A program made the position numbers and the translations under genes. A DNA stretch of 64,000 nt from JACJWR01 sp964474045 (GTDB lineage: Bacteria; Actinomycetota; Actinomycetes; S36-B12; UBA10799), in contig CAYYRC010000008.1 of the NCBI GenBank assembly GCA_964474045.1, positions 42,775 through 106,774 on the forward strand, given 5' to 3'. This document shows positions 44,058-52,549 of the stretch, piece after piece. Each line of letters starts with the position of its first letter. The first letter of the stretch is position 1. The notes below the pieces were generated by a model, which saw nothing but the letters and a program-made list of their open reading frames with translations, had not been told where the DNA came from and did no database searches.

Positions 44058-45236
44058 ATGGACGCACACAACTCGCCGCTCCCCGACCAGTGGGCGGACG
44101 CCACGCTCGCCATCTCCGCCGGGCGTCCCCACCAGCCCGGGTCGCCGCTCAACACGCCGATCGTGCCTGCGACAGCCTTCCGCGCTGAGGAGGTCGGGGG
44201 CTACAGCCGCGACTCCAACCCCACCTGGGAGGCCTTCGAGGCCGTCGTCGGGGCGCTGGAGGGCGGCCAGGCCCTCGCGTTCGCGTCCGGCATGGGAGCT
44301 ATCGCCGCGGCCCTCGAGGTGACGCTGATGGCCGCAGTCGAAGGCAGCGGCCCGGGTCGCCGAGCGTCGGGCGCCCCAGTGGTCGCCGCTCCCGATGTCC
44401 AGTACTCGGGCACCAGGGGCCTGCTGTCGGAGCTGCTGCGCGGCGGTCGGATCCAGCTGCGCAGCTATCACCCGGCCGACGGCGCCGAGGCGCTGGCGGC
44501 GGCCGCGGCAGCCGACGTGCTCGTCATCGAGACTCCGGCCAACCCCTCCATGGAGATCAGCGACATCACCGCGCTGGCGGGCGCTACCCGTGGCCTGACG
44601 GTCGCCGACAACACCTTCGCCACACCCCTGGCCACGCGTCCGCTCGACCTGGGGGTGGACATCGTCGTGCATTCGGCCTCCAAGTACCTGGCTGGTCACT
44701 CGGACTCGTTGCTGGGCATAGCCGTGAGCCGCGACAGCGGCCTGACCGCGGCCCTGCACTCCCAGCGGGCGCTGCACGGCGCCACGCCTGGGGTGCTGGA
44801 GGCGTTCCTGGCCACCCGCGGCGTGCGGACGATGCCGCTGCGGGTGCGGGCCGCGTCTGCGAACGCCATGACGGTCGCCGAGCGCCTCGCCGCCCGCGCG
44901 GACATCGCCGAGGTGCGGTATCCGGGCCTGCCCGGCGATCCCGGCCACGCCGTCGCCCTCACCCAGATGAGCAGCTTCGGGTCGGTGGTGGCGTTCCGCC
45001 CCGCGGGCGGGCGGGCACGCGCCGACGCGATCGTGCGCGCGACCCGGCTGTGGACCCACGCCACCAGCCTGGGCGGGATCGAGTCCACCCTGGAGCGGCG
45101 CCGCTGCCACGAGTTCGAGAGTCCCGAGGTGCCCGCGGAGCTGGTCCGGCTGTCCGTGGGCTGCGAGGACGTCGAGGACCTGTGGAACGACTTGTCGGCG
45201 GCCCTCGAGGCGACCGCCGCCGTCGTCGGCGACTGA
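44058..45236 (+). CDS. PLP-dependent trans-sulfuration enzyme (cystathionine gamma-synthase/lyase family)
   Basis: 392 residues with the PLP lysine in HSASKYLAGHSD, the ADNTFATPL segment, and the C-terminal THATSLGGIESTLERR. Family members make or split cystathionine, or form homocysteine directly. Which reaction it performs is not decided by sequence alone. ATG 44058 is 54 bases from the divergent ddl start. Confidence 0.88.
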   Translation: MDAHNSPLPDQWADATLAISAGRPHQPGSPLNTPIVPATAFRAEEVGGYSRDSNPTWEAFEAVVGALEGGQALAFASGMGAIAAALEVTLMAAVEGSGPGRRASGAPVVAAPDVQYSGTRGLLSELLRGGRIQLRSYHPADGAEALAAAAAADVLVIETPANPSMEISDITALAGATRGLTVADNTFATPLATRPLDLGVDIVVHSASKYLAGHSDSLLGIAVSRDSGLTAALHSQRALHGATPGVLEAFLATRGVRTMPLRVRAASANAMTVAERLAARADIAEVRYPGLPGDPGHAVALTQMSSFGSVVAFRPAGGRARADAIVRATRLWTHATSLGGIESTLERRRCHEFESPEVPAELVRLSVGCEDVEDLWNDLSAALEATAAVVGD

Positions 45237-45245
45237 GCCGACCCG

Positions 45246-45281
45246 CAGCCCGGGCGACCGGCCGGCCGATCGCCCGGGCTG
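45246..45281. terminator. Hairpin between convergent genes
   Basis: CAGCCCGGGCGA (45246-45257) and TCGCCCGGGCTG (45270-45281) are perfect 12-base arms around a 12-base loop. The site is just past the trans-sulfuration gene stop and just past the Gly/Ser-repeat gene stop on the other strand, so it can serve both. Confidence 0.75.
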
Positions 45282-45288
45282 TCCAGAA

Positions 45289-45663
45289 CTACGACTGGGG
45301 CGCAGCGATGGCCGCTGCGGGCGCCGCGGCGCGCCGGGCGACATAGACGCTGGCCGCGGCGGCGATCGCCGCCGCGCTGCCGAGCAGGACGGCACGCGCC
45401 CCGAGCGGACTCTCACTGCTGCTGGCCGACCCGTAGTCCATCGCAGAGCCGCTGCTCTGGCCGCTCATGACCGAGCCCAGCGACAACCACGACATCAGTG
45501 ACCCCGCCGAAACCGCCGAGGCGATGCTGAAGGCCGAGGCCACCGAGCCGACCGAGAAGAGACTCAGTGCCGAGCCGGCCGAGCCGATGCTCAGGACGCT
45601 GCCCACCGAGCCGATGCTCAGGATCGAGCCCTCCGATGCGATGGACCATTTCGAGGTGCTCAC
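45289..45663 (-). CDS. Gly/Ser-repeat protein with C-terminal membrane helix, function unknown
   Basis: 124 residues from GTG 45663 with AGGAGG upstream. Residues 8-75 are short repeats of the form G/A-S-V/I/L-x-S-I/L/F-G-S (SIGSVGSVLSIGSAGSALS and on), with Ser at regular spacing and hydrophobics between, suggesting a beta-solenoid or stacked strand fold. Residues 95-118 form one hydrophobic helix followed by Arg. It follows the M13 peptidase after 37 bases on the same strand. No family is recognised with confidence. Confidence 0.75.
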   Translation of the reverse strand: MSTSKWSIASEGSILSIGSVGSVLSIGSAGSALSLFSVGSVASAFSIASAVSAGSLMSWLSLGSVMSGQSSGSAMDYGSASSSESPLGARAVLLGSAAAIAAAASVYVARRAAAPAAAIAAPQS

Positions 45664-45700
45664 TGTTGCCCTCCTACGTCGGTCGCCGCGGCCGCGGCCG

Positions 45701-47674
45701 TCACCAGATGCGCACCCGTGCGGACGGGTCGCGCCACATCCCGTCGCCGGGCTGCACGTCGAAGGCTGCCACGAAGTCGTCGCTGTTGACCAGCACACCG
45801 AGCACCCGATACTCCGGCGGCGAGTGCGGGTCGGTCGCCACCCGCCGGATCGCCTCCTCGGAGCGGGTCTTGGCCCGCCACACTTGGGCCCACCCGGCGA
45901 AGAACCGCTGCTCGCCGGTCAGGCCGTCGATCACGGGCGCCTCGGCTCCCGCAAGGGACGCCCGGTAGGCCCGCAGCGCCACCGCCAGCCCCGAGAGGTC
46001 GGCGATGTTCTCGCCCAGGGTGAGCTCGCCGTTGATGGGGTGTCCTGCCACCGGCTCGTAGCCGGCGTACTGCGCCTCCAGGGCGGCGGTCCGCTCCGAG
46101 AACGCGGCGTGGTCGGCCTCTGTCCACCAGTTGCGCAGGTTGCCCTCGCCGTCGTACTGCGAGCCCTTGTCGTCAAACCCATGCGAGATCTCGTGGCCGA
46201 TCACCGCCCCGATGCCGCCGTAGTTGACGGCATCGTCGGCGGCCATGGTGAAGAACGGGGGCTGCAGGATCGCCGCCGGGAAGACGATCTCGTTCATCTC
46301 CGGGTTGTAGTAGGCGTTGACCATCTGCGGCGGCATCAGCCACTCGTCGCGGTCCACCGGTCCGCCGAGCTTGCCGATCTCGTAATCGTGCTCGAACACG
46401 CTCGACCGGCGGACGTTGCCCACGAGGTCGGTCGGGTCCGCGGTCAGCGCGCTGTAGTCGCGCCAGACGTCGGGGTAGCCGATCTTGGCCCGGAAGGTCG
46501 CCAGCTTCGCCCGCGCCTCGGCCTTCGTGTCCGCGCTCATCCAGTCCAGCTCGTCGATCGCAGCGCCGAACGCGCGCAGCAGATTGTCGACCAACTCCAC
46601 CATGCGCTGCTTGTTGGCCGGCGGGAAATGGCGCTCCACGTAGATCTGGCCCAGAGCCTCCGGCATGGCCCCCTGCACCAGCGCGACGCCGCGCTTCCAC
46701 AAGGGTCGCTGCTCCGGCGTGCCGGAGAGCCGCGTTCCGTAGAACGCGAAGTTGGCGTCGTCCAGCTCGGTGCTGAGCAGCGACGACGTGCGGGCCAGCA
46801 GGCGCCAGCGCAGGTAGTCCTGCCAGTCCGCGAGCGGGGTGGTGCCGATCAGCCGGCCGAGCTCGGTGAGGTAGCCGGGCTGGGCCAGGTTGAGGTCCTC
46901 GAGCTCCACCGACACGCCCACCCCCGCGAGGAAGGCGTCGCTGTCCAATCCTCCGGTGAGGTCGTCGAACTCCGCCGGCGACACCAGGTTGTAGGTCGCC
47001 TGGGGGTCCCGGTTGCGGACCTTGTCCCACTGCGCCTCTGCCAGCGCCGTCTCCAGAGCCACGATCCGGTCCGCAGCGTCGGCGGCGGCCTCGGCGTCAC
47101 CGAACCCGGCGAGCTGCCACATGTGCGCCACATGGGTGCGGTAGTCCGCCAAGACGTCGGCGAACTTGTCGTCCAGGTAGTAGTCGCGATCCGGGAGGCC
47201 GATCCCCGACTGCCAGACGTCCAGCAGGTAGCGGCTGGAGTCCATGTTGTCCTGATGGACGTACGTCCCCAGCGGACCGCCCAGGCCCGCCCGGTCCCAG
47301 GCGCCGAAGATCGCCCCGAGCTGGTCCACCGAGGTCAGCGCGTCGATCTGGGCCAGCTCCTCGGCCAGCGGCCGCACCCCCAGCTCGTCCCGGCGCTCGG
47401 TGTCCAGGTAGGACGCGTACAGCGCGGCGAGCTTGCCGGCGACGGAGCCCGGGTCGGGCTGGGACTCAGAAAGCTCGGTGATGATGTCGCGCAGCTGCTC
47501 CTGGGCGGTGTCGTGCAGGGTGGTGAAGGCCGCGTACTCGGCCTTGTCGGCGGGGATCTGGAACTCCTCCAGCCAGCGGCCGTGCCAGGCGCGGTAGAAG
47601 TCGTCCTGGGCGCGGACCGAGGGGTCGGCGCCGGAGCTGTCGACGCCTGAGATGAGTGCTGTGTGCGGGGTCAT
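45701..47674 (-). CDS. M13 (neprilysin-family) zinc metallopeptidase
   Basis: 657 residues without a signal peptide or membrane anchor, so probably cytoplasmic, unlike animal neprilysin. The zinc site is VIGHEISHGFDD (HExxH) with the third ligand in ENIADLSGLAVA. NAYYNPEMNEIVFPAAIL is the substrate-binding NAYY motif. The family trims oligopeptides. It is upstream of the Gly/Ser-repeat gene. Confidence 0.93.
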   Translation of the reverse strand: MTPHTALISGVDSSGADPSVRAQDDFYRAWHGRWLEEFQIPADKAEYAAFTTLHDTAQEQLRDIITELSESQPDPGSVAGKLAALYASYLDTERRDELGVRPLAEELAQIDALTSVDQLGAIFGAWDRAGLGGPLGTYVHQDNMDSSRYLLDVWQSGIGLPDRDYYLDDKFADVLADYRTHVAHMWQLAGFGDAEAAADAADRIVALETALAEAQWDKVRNRDPQATYNLVSPAEFDDLTGGLDSDAFLAGVGVSVELEDLNLAQPGYLTELGRLIGTTPLADWQDYLRWRLLARTSSLLSTELDDANFAFYGTRLSGTPEQRPLWKRGVALVQGAMPEALGQIYVERHFPPANKQRMVELVDNLLRAFGAAIDELDWMSADTKAEARAKLATFRAKIGYPDVWRDYSALTADPTDLVGNVRRSSVFEHDYEIGKLGGPVDRDEWLMPPQMVNAYYNPEMNEIVFPAAILQPPFFTMAADDAVNYGGIGAVIGHEISHGFDDKGSQYDGEGNLRNWWTEADHAAFSERTAALEAQYAGYEPVAGHPINGELTLGENIADLSGLAVALRAYRASLAGAEAPVIDGLTGEQRFFAGWAQVWRAKTRSEEAIRRVATDPHSPPEYRVLGVLVNSDDFVAAFDVQPGDGMWRDPSARVRIW

Positions 47675-47718
47675 GGGGACACCCTATGCGGGGCTCCCGA
47701 CGCCACAACCGCACACGC

Positions 47719-49026
47719 TCAGGAGCGCTCGTAGGCAGCAGCGACGGCGTCCACCGCCTCGGCCCGGATGACGCCCTTGTCGGCCAGGACCACTGCTGCC
47801 TCACGGGCGTCGGTGACGTAGTGGAAGGGCACCCTGCCCGCCACCGCCCGCTCGTGCTCGCGCATCGCCTCGGCCTTGTCGTCAAGTCCGACGTCGACGA
47901 TGATGATCGCCGCCACCGAATCGGGGAACTCCTCGGCGAAGTCGGTGTAGTTGTAGGCGTCCTGCTGGCCCGAGTCGCCGATGAGGACGAACTTGGCCGA
48001 GGGGTAGAGCGCCTGCAGCCGCCGCAGCGAGCTCCGCTTGTGCTGCGTGCCGCTGCGCGAGATGTAGCGCTCCTGCGGGCCCCAGTCGGTCAGGAACATC
48101 GGACCCGCCGGGAAGCCCCGCACCCGCAGGAACTCGCAGAGCATGTCGTAGAGGTTCCAGGGGCCGGTGGAGATGTAGAAGAAGGGTGCCCGCGCGCCGC
48201 CGGCAGCGGCCGGCCCGCCCTCGATGGCGCGGTAGAGCGTGGCCATGCCCGGCACCGCGCGGCGCGTGCGAGCCTGCCCGAAGAGGGTGTTCTTGACCGC
48301 GACGAGGCCCTCCGCCAGACCAGTCTGCAGCACCGTGTCGTCGATGTCCGAGATCACCCAGAAAGGCGCGGCGGGATCGGGCACCAGCACCTGGCTGCGG
48401 GCGGTCGCGGGCTCCTCGTCGGGGTCCACCGGCTCGGTGCGGACCTCGTAGTCGTGCCATCCCGGCACCAGGTCGGCCACTGGGATGGTGGCGTTGGCAT
48501 ACCCGTGCCGCGCGGTCTCGGCGCTGTCGGACGCGCCCGCCATCGTCACGGTGACATCCACCCCCGGGAAGGACATCGCAGCGAACCGGCGCAGGTTGCC
48601 GCGCAGCGCCTCGGGGTCCGTCAGCACCTCGGCCTGCTGGGGCACCACCGGCTCCTCGGTCACCCGCAGCTTGGTGTAGGCCCGACCGTTGCCCACGTAG
48701 CCGCGGTAGGCCACGACGTAGGTCGAGCGCAGGGTGCCCTTGCCGATCTTGCGCTCCCGCCGGAACTTGGCGAAGCGGTCCTCGATGCCCGCCACGATCC
48801 CGGCCGTCCGCTGGCTGCGCACCACCCGGCCCACGCCGCTGCCGATCGACCCGGTCAGCGAGGAGCCGCCACCGTCGTCCTCATCTGCGTCGCCGTCATC
48901 CGACCCGTCCCCGTCCGAGGGCGGGTCCACGTTGGGGTCGTCCTCGGACACCGCATCGAACTCGTCAAGGGTGGGACTGTTCGCAGTGGGCTCGTCTGAC
49001 TCGGCCTGGGATTCGCGCTTTGCCAC
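47719..49026 (-). CDS. App1-type phosphatidate phosphatase domain protein (DUF2183)
   Basis: 435 residues if GTG 49026 is used; the start is uncertain, with no ribosome site visible. Residues 1-60 are acidic and disordered. The C-terminal half has the HAD-like catalytic motif WVISDIDDTVLQT, then YISTGPWNLYDML, FLTDWGPQERY and VLIGDSGQQD. In yeast App1 this domain is a Mg-dependent phosphatidate phosphatase. It lies 44 bases from the start of the M13 gene and is divergent from the LpqC-like gene. Confidence 0.87.
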   Translation of the reverse strand: MAKRESQAESDEPTANSPTLDEFDAVSEDDPNVDPPSDGDGSDDGDADEDDGGGSSLTGSIGSGVGRVVRSQRTAGIVAGIEDRFAKFRRERKIGKGTLRSTYVVAYRGYVGNGRAYTKLRVTEEPVVPQQAEVLTDPEALRGNLRRFAAMSFPGVDVTVTMAGASDSAETARHGYANATIPVADLVPGWHDYEVRTEPVDPDEEPATARSQVLVPDPAAPFWVISDIDDTVLQTGLAEGLVAVKNTLFGQARTRRAVPGMATLYRAIEGGPAAAGGARAPFFYISTGPWNLYDMLCEFLRVRGFPAGPMFLTDWGPQERYISRSGTQHKRSSLRRLQALYPSAKFVLIGDSGQQDAYNYTDFAEEFPDSVAAIIIVDVGLDDKAEAMREHERAVAGRVPFHYVTDAREAAVVLADKGVIRAEAVDAVAAAYERS

Positions 49027-49123
49027 GCCGGTAGCGTGACACACCGGCGCTGCGCAGGCGCGCCGGTGACGCAGCCAGCGGGTGCTGCCGCACTCCGTCG
49101 GCACCATGTGCGACCGTGGTGCC

Positions 49124-50137
49124 ATGGTGGCTCTGCTGCGCTGGGCGCCGCTCGCGCTCGCGCTGGCGGCCGCGACCGCCTGCGGCCAGGACAGCGCCCA
49201 GCCCGCGTCCAGCCCGCAACAGGAGTCTTCCACCGCGCCCGCGCTGCCGTCCCCCGCCGCGGTGTCGACCACCAGCCCCGGCTGCAGCTCAACCGACCCC
49301 CAGGCGCCCATCGCCGGGGTGATGACTACCCGGACGGTGGTGGTCGACGGCCTGGAGCGGCCCTATCTGCTGCGGCTGCCGCCCACCTATCAGCCGGGCA
49401 AGCCGATTCCCACCGTGGTGACGTTCCACGGCATGGGATCGACCGCGGACCAGCAGCTCCTCGTCACCGCCGTGGGTACCTCGGCGGACAAGAACGGCTA
49501 CGCCGTGATCGCGCCGCAGGGCAACTCCGGCACCTGGGCGCTGCCGCCGGACAACCAGACGACGGTGACGACCCCCGAGGACGGCTACGTCGATGCCATG
49601 CTGGCCGACGCCGAGGGCGCGGCCTGTCTGGACCCGTCGCGCATGTACGCGGCCGGTATGTCGATGGGATCGGCCATGACCTTCGTGCAGGCCTGCAAGC
49701 CGGATCGGCGTTTCGCGGCCTTCGGCGGCGTCGCCGTGGCGATCTATCGCCCCATCTGCGACCAGGCGCCACCGGCGCCGCTGATCTACTTCCACGGCCG
49801 CGGCGACCAGACGGTGCCCTTCAACGGCGGCGACGCCCGCGGCTACCAGGTGGCGCCGGTGCCGCAGACCATGGACGAGTGGGTCGCGCACAACCACTGC
49901 GCGGCTGGCCCGGCGGTGACGGTGACCGAGGACGTCACCAAGCGTGTGTGGACGGACTGCGCGCAGAACGCCGAGGTGGACTTCTACGAGATCGACGGCG
50001 GCGGCCACACCTGGCCCGGCTCGGCGATCACCGCGCTTCCCTACATCGAGCAGTACCTGGGCCGCACCACCATGACGATCTCGGCCACGGACCTCATGTG
50101 GGACTTCTTCAGCCGCTACCAGCTGCCGACGAAGTAG
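49124..50137 (+). CDS. LpqC-like esterase lipoprotein (PHB depolymerase/feruloyl esterase family)
   Basis: 337 residues from ATG 49124. ATACG near residue 20 is a plausible lipobox after a hydrophobic h-region. The alpha/beta-hydrolase triad is readable: Ser in AAGMSMGSAM, Asp in HGRGDQTVPF, His in GGGHTWPG. Secreted carboxylesterases of this type act on polyesters or aryl esters; the substrate here is unknown. Its stop lies 13 bases from the convergent GT2-fusion stop. Confidence 0.85.
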   Translation: MVALLRWAPLALALAAATACGQDSAQPASSPQQESSTAPALPSPAAVSTTSPGCSSTDPQAPIAGVMTTRTVVVDGLERPYLLRLPPTYQPGKPIPTVVTFHGMGSTADQQLLVTAVGTSADKNGYAVIAPQGNSGTWALPPDNQTTVTTPEDGYVDAMLADAEGAACLDPSRMYAAGMSMGSAMTFVQACKPDRRFAAFGGVAVAIYRPICDQAPPAPLIYFHGRGDQTVPFNGGDARGYQVAPVPQTMDEWVAHNHCAAGPAVTVTEDVTKRVWTDCAQNAEVDFYEIDGGGHTWPGSAITALPYIEQYLGRTTMTISATDLMWDFFSRYQLPTK

Positions 50138-50150
50138 TCCGCGAGCGTCG

Positions 50151-51578
50151 CTACATCCGTCCGCGCAGCGCCCGGTGGTAGATGGCCGAGCCGAAGTGCG
50201 TCCCGGTGAACACCGCCGAGCCGACCGGCCCGAAACCACCGCCGGAGGCCGTGCGGTATTGCCGGAGCACGTGGTAGTGGCGCCTCATCATGGTGAGCTT
50301 GCGACCCGAGATCTGCTGGTCGCCCGTGATGCGGTAGCCCAGCAGGGGATGCATGACCTTGATGCTGTGGCCGAGCTCCTCATGGCAGTGCAGGAAGCAG
50401 TCCAAGTCCTCGCGCGCCTTGTAGGCTGGGTCCTCGTTGAAGGGGTGGCGCAGCAGCAGGTCGCGGTCGACCACCACGGTGGACGTGGGCGTCTTCGTGT
50501 TGACCAGCGTGTCGAGCAGGGAGATGCGCTTGACACGGGCGCGCGCGACCGGGGTGAACGCCGGCGAGGTGCCGTCGTCGAAGTCGATGAGCCCGGCGCT
50601 GGCGAAGCCCGCACCCGTCATGGCGAGGGCGTTCAGCTGCAGGTCCAGCTTCTGCGGGTGCCAGACGTCGTCGTCGTCCAGGATCGCCACCCAGCGCCCG
50701 CGGGCCGCCCGGATTCCGACGTTACGCGGTCCCGCGGGGGCGCCGAAGTTGTGCTCCAGTGCGATCAGGCGGATCCGCGGGTCAACGTCCGCGAGAGCGG
50801 CCACGGTGTCCGGCGTGCCGTCGTCGGAGGCGTCGTCGATCACGATGAGCTCCCAGTCGCCGCGCGTCTGCGCCTGCACCGAGGCGATGGCCTGGGCGAT
50901 GAAGCCACCGCTGTTGTGGGCGGCCATGATCACGCTGACGGTGGGCCCGCGGCGCACCCTACCGGCCGCATCCGCGGGACCGGCCGCATCCGCGGGACCG
51001 GCCGGATCGGCCGGCCGGGCGGACGGTCGGGCGGAATCGGCGGCGGCCGTTTCGATGTCGCGCGCCAGCCCGGCGAGCGTCGCCCGCATGGACCCCCGGT
51101 TGCGCGCCGCGGCGTCCCGGCCACGCCCCACGACCGGGCCGGCGAGCTTCACCACAGCACCGGAGACGCCGGCGCGACGGTCCTGCCAGAACTGCTCGAC
51201 CACCGTCGTGGCTCCGCTGCCGGGATCCCGAACCTCATCGCCCCCGGCGGCGCCGGGTGCCGTCGCCGCGGCCGGGCGCAGTCGATAGCCCCAGCGCGCC
51301 ACCGGCAACGGCCCCGCGTCGACGTCGAAGCCGAACTCTCGGCCCGCGTCGGCGGCAACCACCGTGCACACGGTGGACCAAGGCAGCCAGATGCGGTTGT
51401 GGCCGATGAACCGATCACCCACCGCGTATTCGCCGGCCCCGCCCAGCCGTCGTACGCCGGTCGACTCCGGGCTCCAGCGGGCATAGTTGGCCGGGTCGCT
51501 GACCAGCCGGTAGACCTCGTCGGGCGATGCCGCGACCACGATCGACTCGACGATCTCAGCCGGGTCGACGCTCGTCAC
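50151..51578 (-). CDS. Fusion of SRPBCC (START-like) domain and family 2 glycosyltransferase
   Basis: 475 residues. 1-185 form an SRPBCC fold (PAEIVESIVVAASPDEVYRLV; YARWSPESTGVRRLGG), normally a hydrophobic-ligand pocket. 186-213 is a Pro/Ala/Gly linker encoded by an 18-base tandem repeat (50961-50996). 214-430 is GT2 (TVSVIMAAHNSGGFIAQAI, ELIVIDDASDDGT, AILDDDDVW). The C-terminus has no membrane helix. One uninterrupted frame covers both parts. The stop overlaps nothing; the start shares ATGA with the hydrolase gene. Confidence 0.85.
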   Translation of the reverse strand: MTSVDPAEIVESIVVAASPDEVYRLVSDPANYARWSPESTGVRRLGGAGEYAVGDRFIGHNRIWLPWSTVCTVVAADAGREFGFDVDAGPLPVARWGYRLRPAAATAPGAAGGDEVRDPGSGATTVVEQFWQDRRAGVSGAVVKLAGPVVGRGRDAAARNRGSMRATLAGLARDIETAAADSARPSARPADPAGPADAAGPADAAGRVRRGPTVSVIMAAHNSGGFIAQAIASVQAQTRGDWELIVIDDASDDGTPDTVAALADVDPRIRLIALEHNFGAPAGPRNVGIRAARGRWVAILDDDDVWHPQKLDLQLNALAMTGAGFASAGLIDFDDGTSPAFTPVARARVKRISLLDTLVNTKTPTSTVVVDRDLLLRHPFNEDPAYKAREDLDCFLHCHEELGHSIKVMHPLLGYRITGDQQISGRKLTMMRRHYHVLRQYRTASGGGFGPVGSAVFTGTHFGSAIYHRALRGRM

Positions 51579-52549
51579 TGCTCACCCTCCGCGTTCGGTA
51601 CCGCCCCGGCAATGGCCGCGATGGCCGACTCGATCGCGCCGGCGACCATCAGCGGCTGGTCGAACATCACCATGTGCGCGCTCGCCGTGGTGTTGAGCTG
51701 CACGTCCGCCCCGAAGAGCGGCAGTTGCGCAACCTGCTGGTCCACCCAGGACTTCTGGGTTCGCTTCCAGAGCCTGGAATTCAGCCGTCCCACGACGATC
51801 CGCACGGGGATCGGCGGGAAGGGGGCGAGGTCGCGCCAGGCGATCAGCTCGGCGCAGTAGCCGGGAAGGTGCAGGTTGTCGTGCGCCGACCGCCCCAGAT
51901 GACTCTTGGCGGCAAGGTGTGCCGGCAGGTCACGGGGCAACTCCGAGAGCACCCCGCGGAAACTGCCGTTGGCCGTGCCCAGGCCCAGCATGAGCTTGGG
52001 CAGCGCGAAGCGCAGCAGCGGCCGGGAACGATCGCTCAGGGCGATCCGCCGGGCCCAGTCGCGCATCGCGCCGTCGGCGGGCGACGGCTGGCCAGTCGGC
52101 TCGGCATCGGCATCGGCGGCGGCGGGAGCGGCAGCGGCGGGAGCGGCATCGACGGCATCGGCATCGGCATCGGCGGGAGCGGCATCGACCGCGTACTCCT
52201 CCGGGACGGTGGCATCGATCAGGACCAGCGCACCGACGCGGTCAGGGACCGTGCGTGCCACAGCCTCGGCCAGGACCCCGCCGTAGGAATGGCCGACCAG
52301 CACCAGCGGACCGGGAAGCTCCGAGGTGATGCGCACGACCTCGTCCACCTCCCCCGCCAGACCGAGGCCCGGATCCCGTGGGCGGCGCCCAGGGCGGTCG
52401 TAGCGGAACGTGGCCACACCGTCCAGCAGGCGCACCACCGGGTCCCAGAAGTCCAGCGTCTCGCCCAGGCCGTTGAGGAACACCACCACCGGGGGCGCGC
52501 CCGGGCCAGCCGCGGTGCGCACCCGCGGCAACGGGGCCGCCGCCGTCAC
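51575..52549 (-). CDS. Alpha/beta hydrolase with low-complexity cap insert
   Basis: 324 residues with VVVFLNGLGETLDFWDP, nucleophile elbow VGHSYGGVLAEA, and a late His in TASAHMVMFDQP. About 33 residues of Asp/Ala/Pro repeats follow the elbow (from residue 120), encoded by GGCATC-type repeats. It overlaps the GT2 fusion and the lipid-kinase-like gene by four bases each, so the three are one operon. Substrate unknown. Confidence 0.85.
   Translation of the reverse strand: MTAAAPLPRVRTAAGPGAPPVVVFLNGLGETLDFWDPVVRLLDGVATFRYDRPGRRPRDPGLGLAGEVDEVVRITSELPGPLVLVGHSYGGVLAEAVARTVPDRVGALVLIDATVPEEYAVDAAPADADADAVDAAPAAAAPAAADADAEPTGQPSPADGAMRDWARRIALSDRSRPLLRFALPKLMLGLGTANGSFRGVLSELPRDLPAHLAAKSHLGRSAHDNLHLPGYCAELIAWRDLAPFPPIPVRIVVGRLNSRLWKRTQKSWVDQQVAQLPLFGADVQLNTTASAHMVMFDQPLMVAGAIESAIAAIAGAVPNAEGEQ
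52100..52190. repeat. GGCATC/GGCGGGAGC simple-sequence tract inside the hydrolase gene
   Basis: The plus strand shows stacked units of GGCATC and GGCGGGAGC. All are multiples of three, so the frame is kept. They encode the Asp/Ala insert of the alpha/beta hydrolase. Confidence 0.85.

Noticed and set aside
42936..45236. 766-codon plus-strand frame joining the antisense of ddl with the trans-sulfuration enzyme
   Set aside because: Only the part from 44058 has homology; the upstream part is the shadow of ddl.
50961..50996. 18-base tandem repeat as a CRISPR or regulatory array
   Set aside because: Only two units, in frame, coding for a Pro/Ala linker inside the GT2 fusion.
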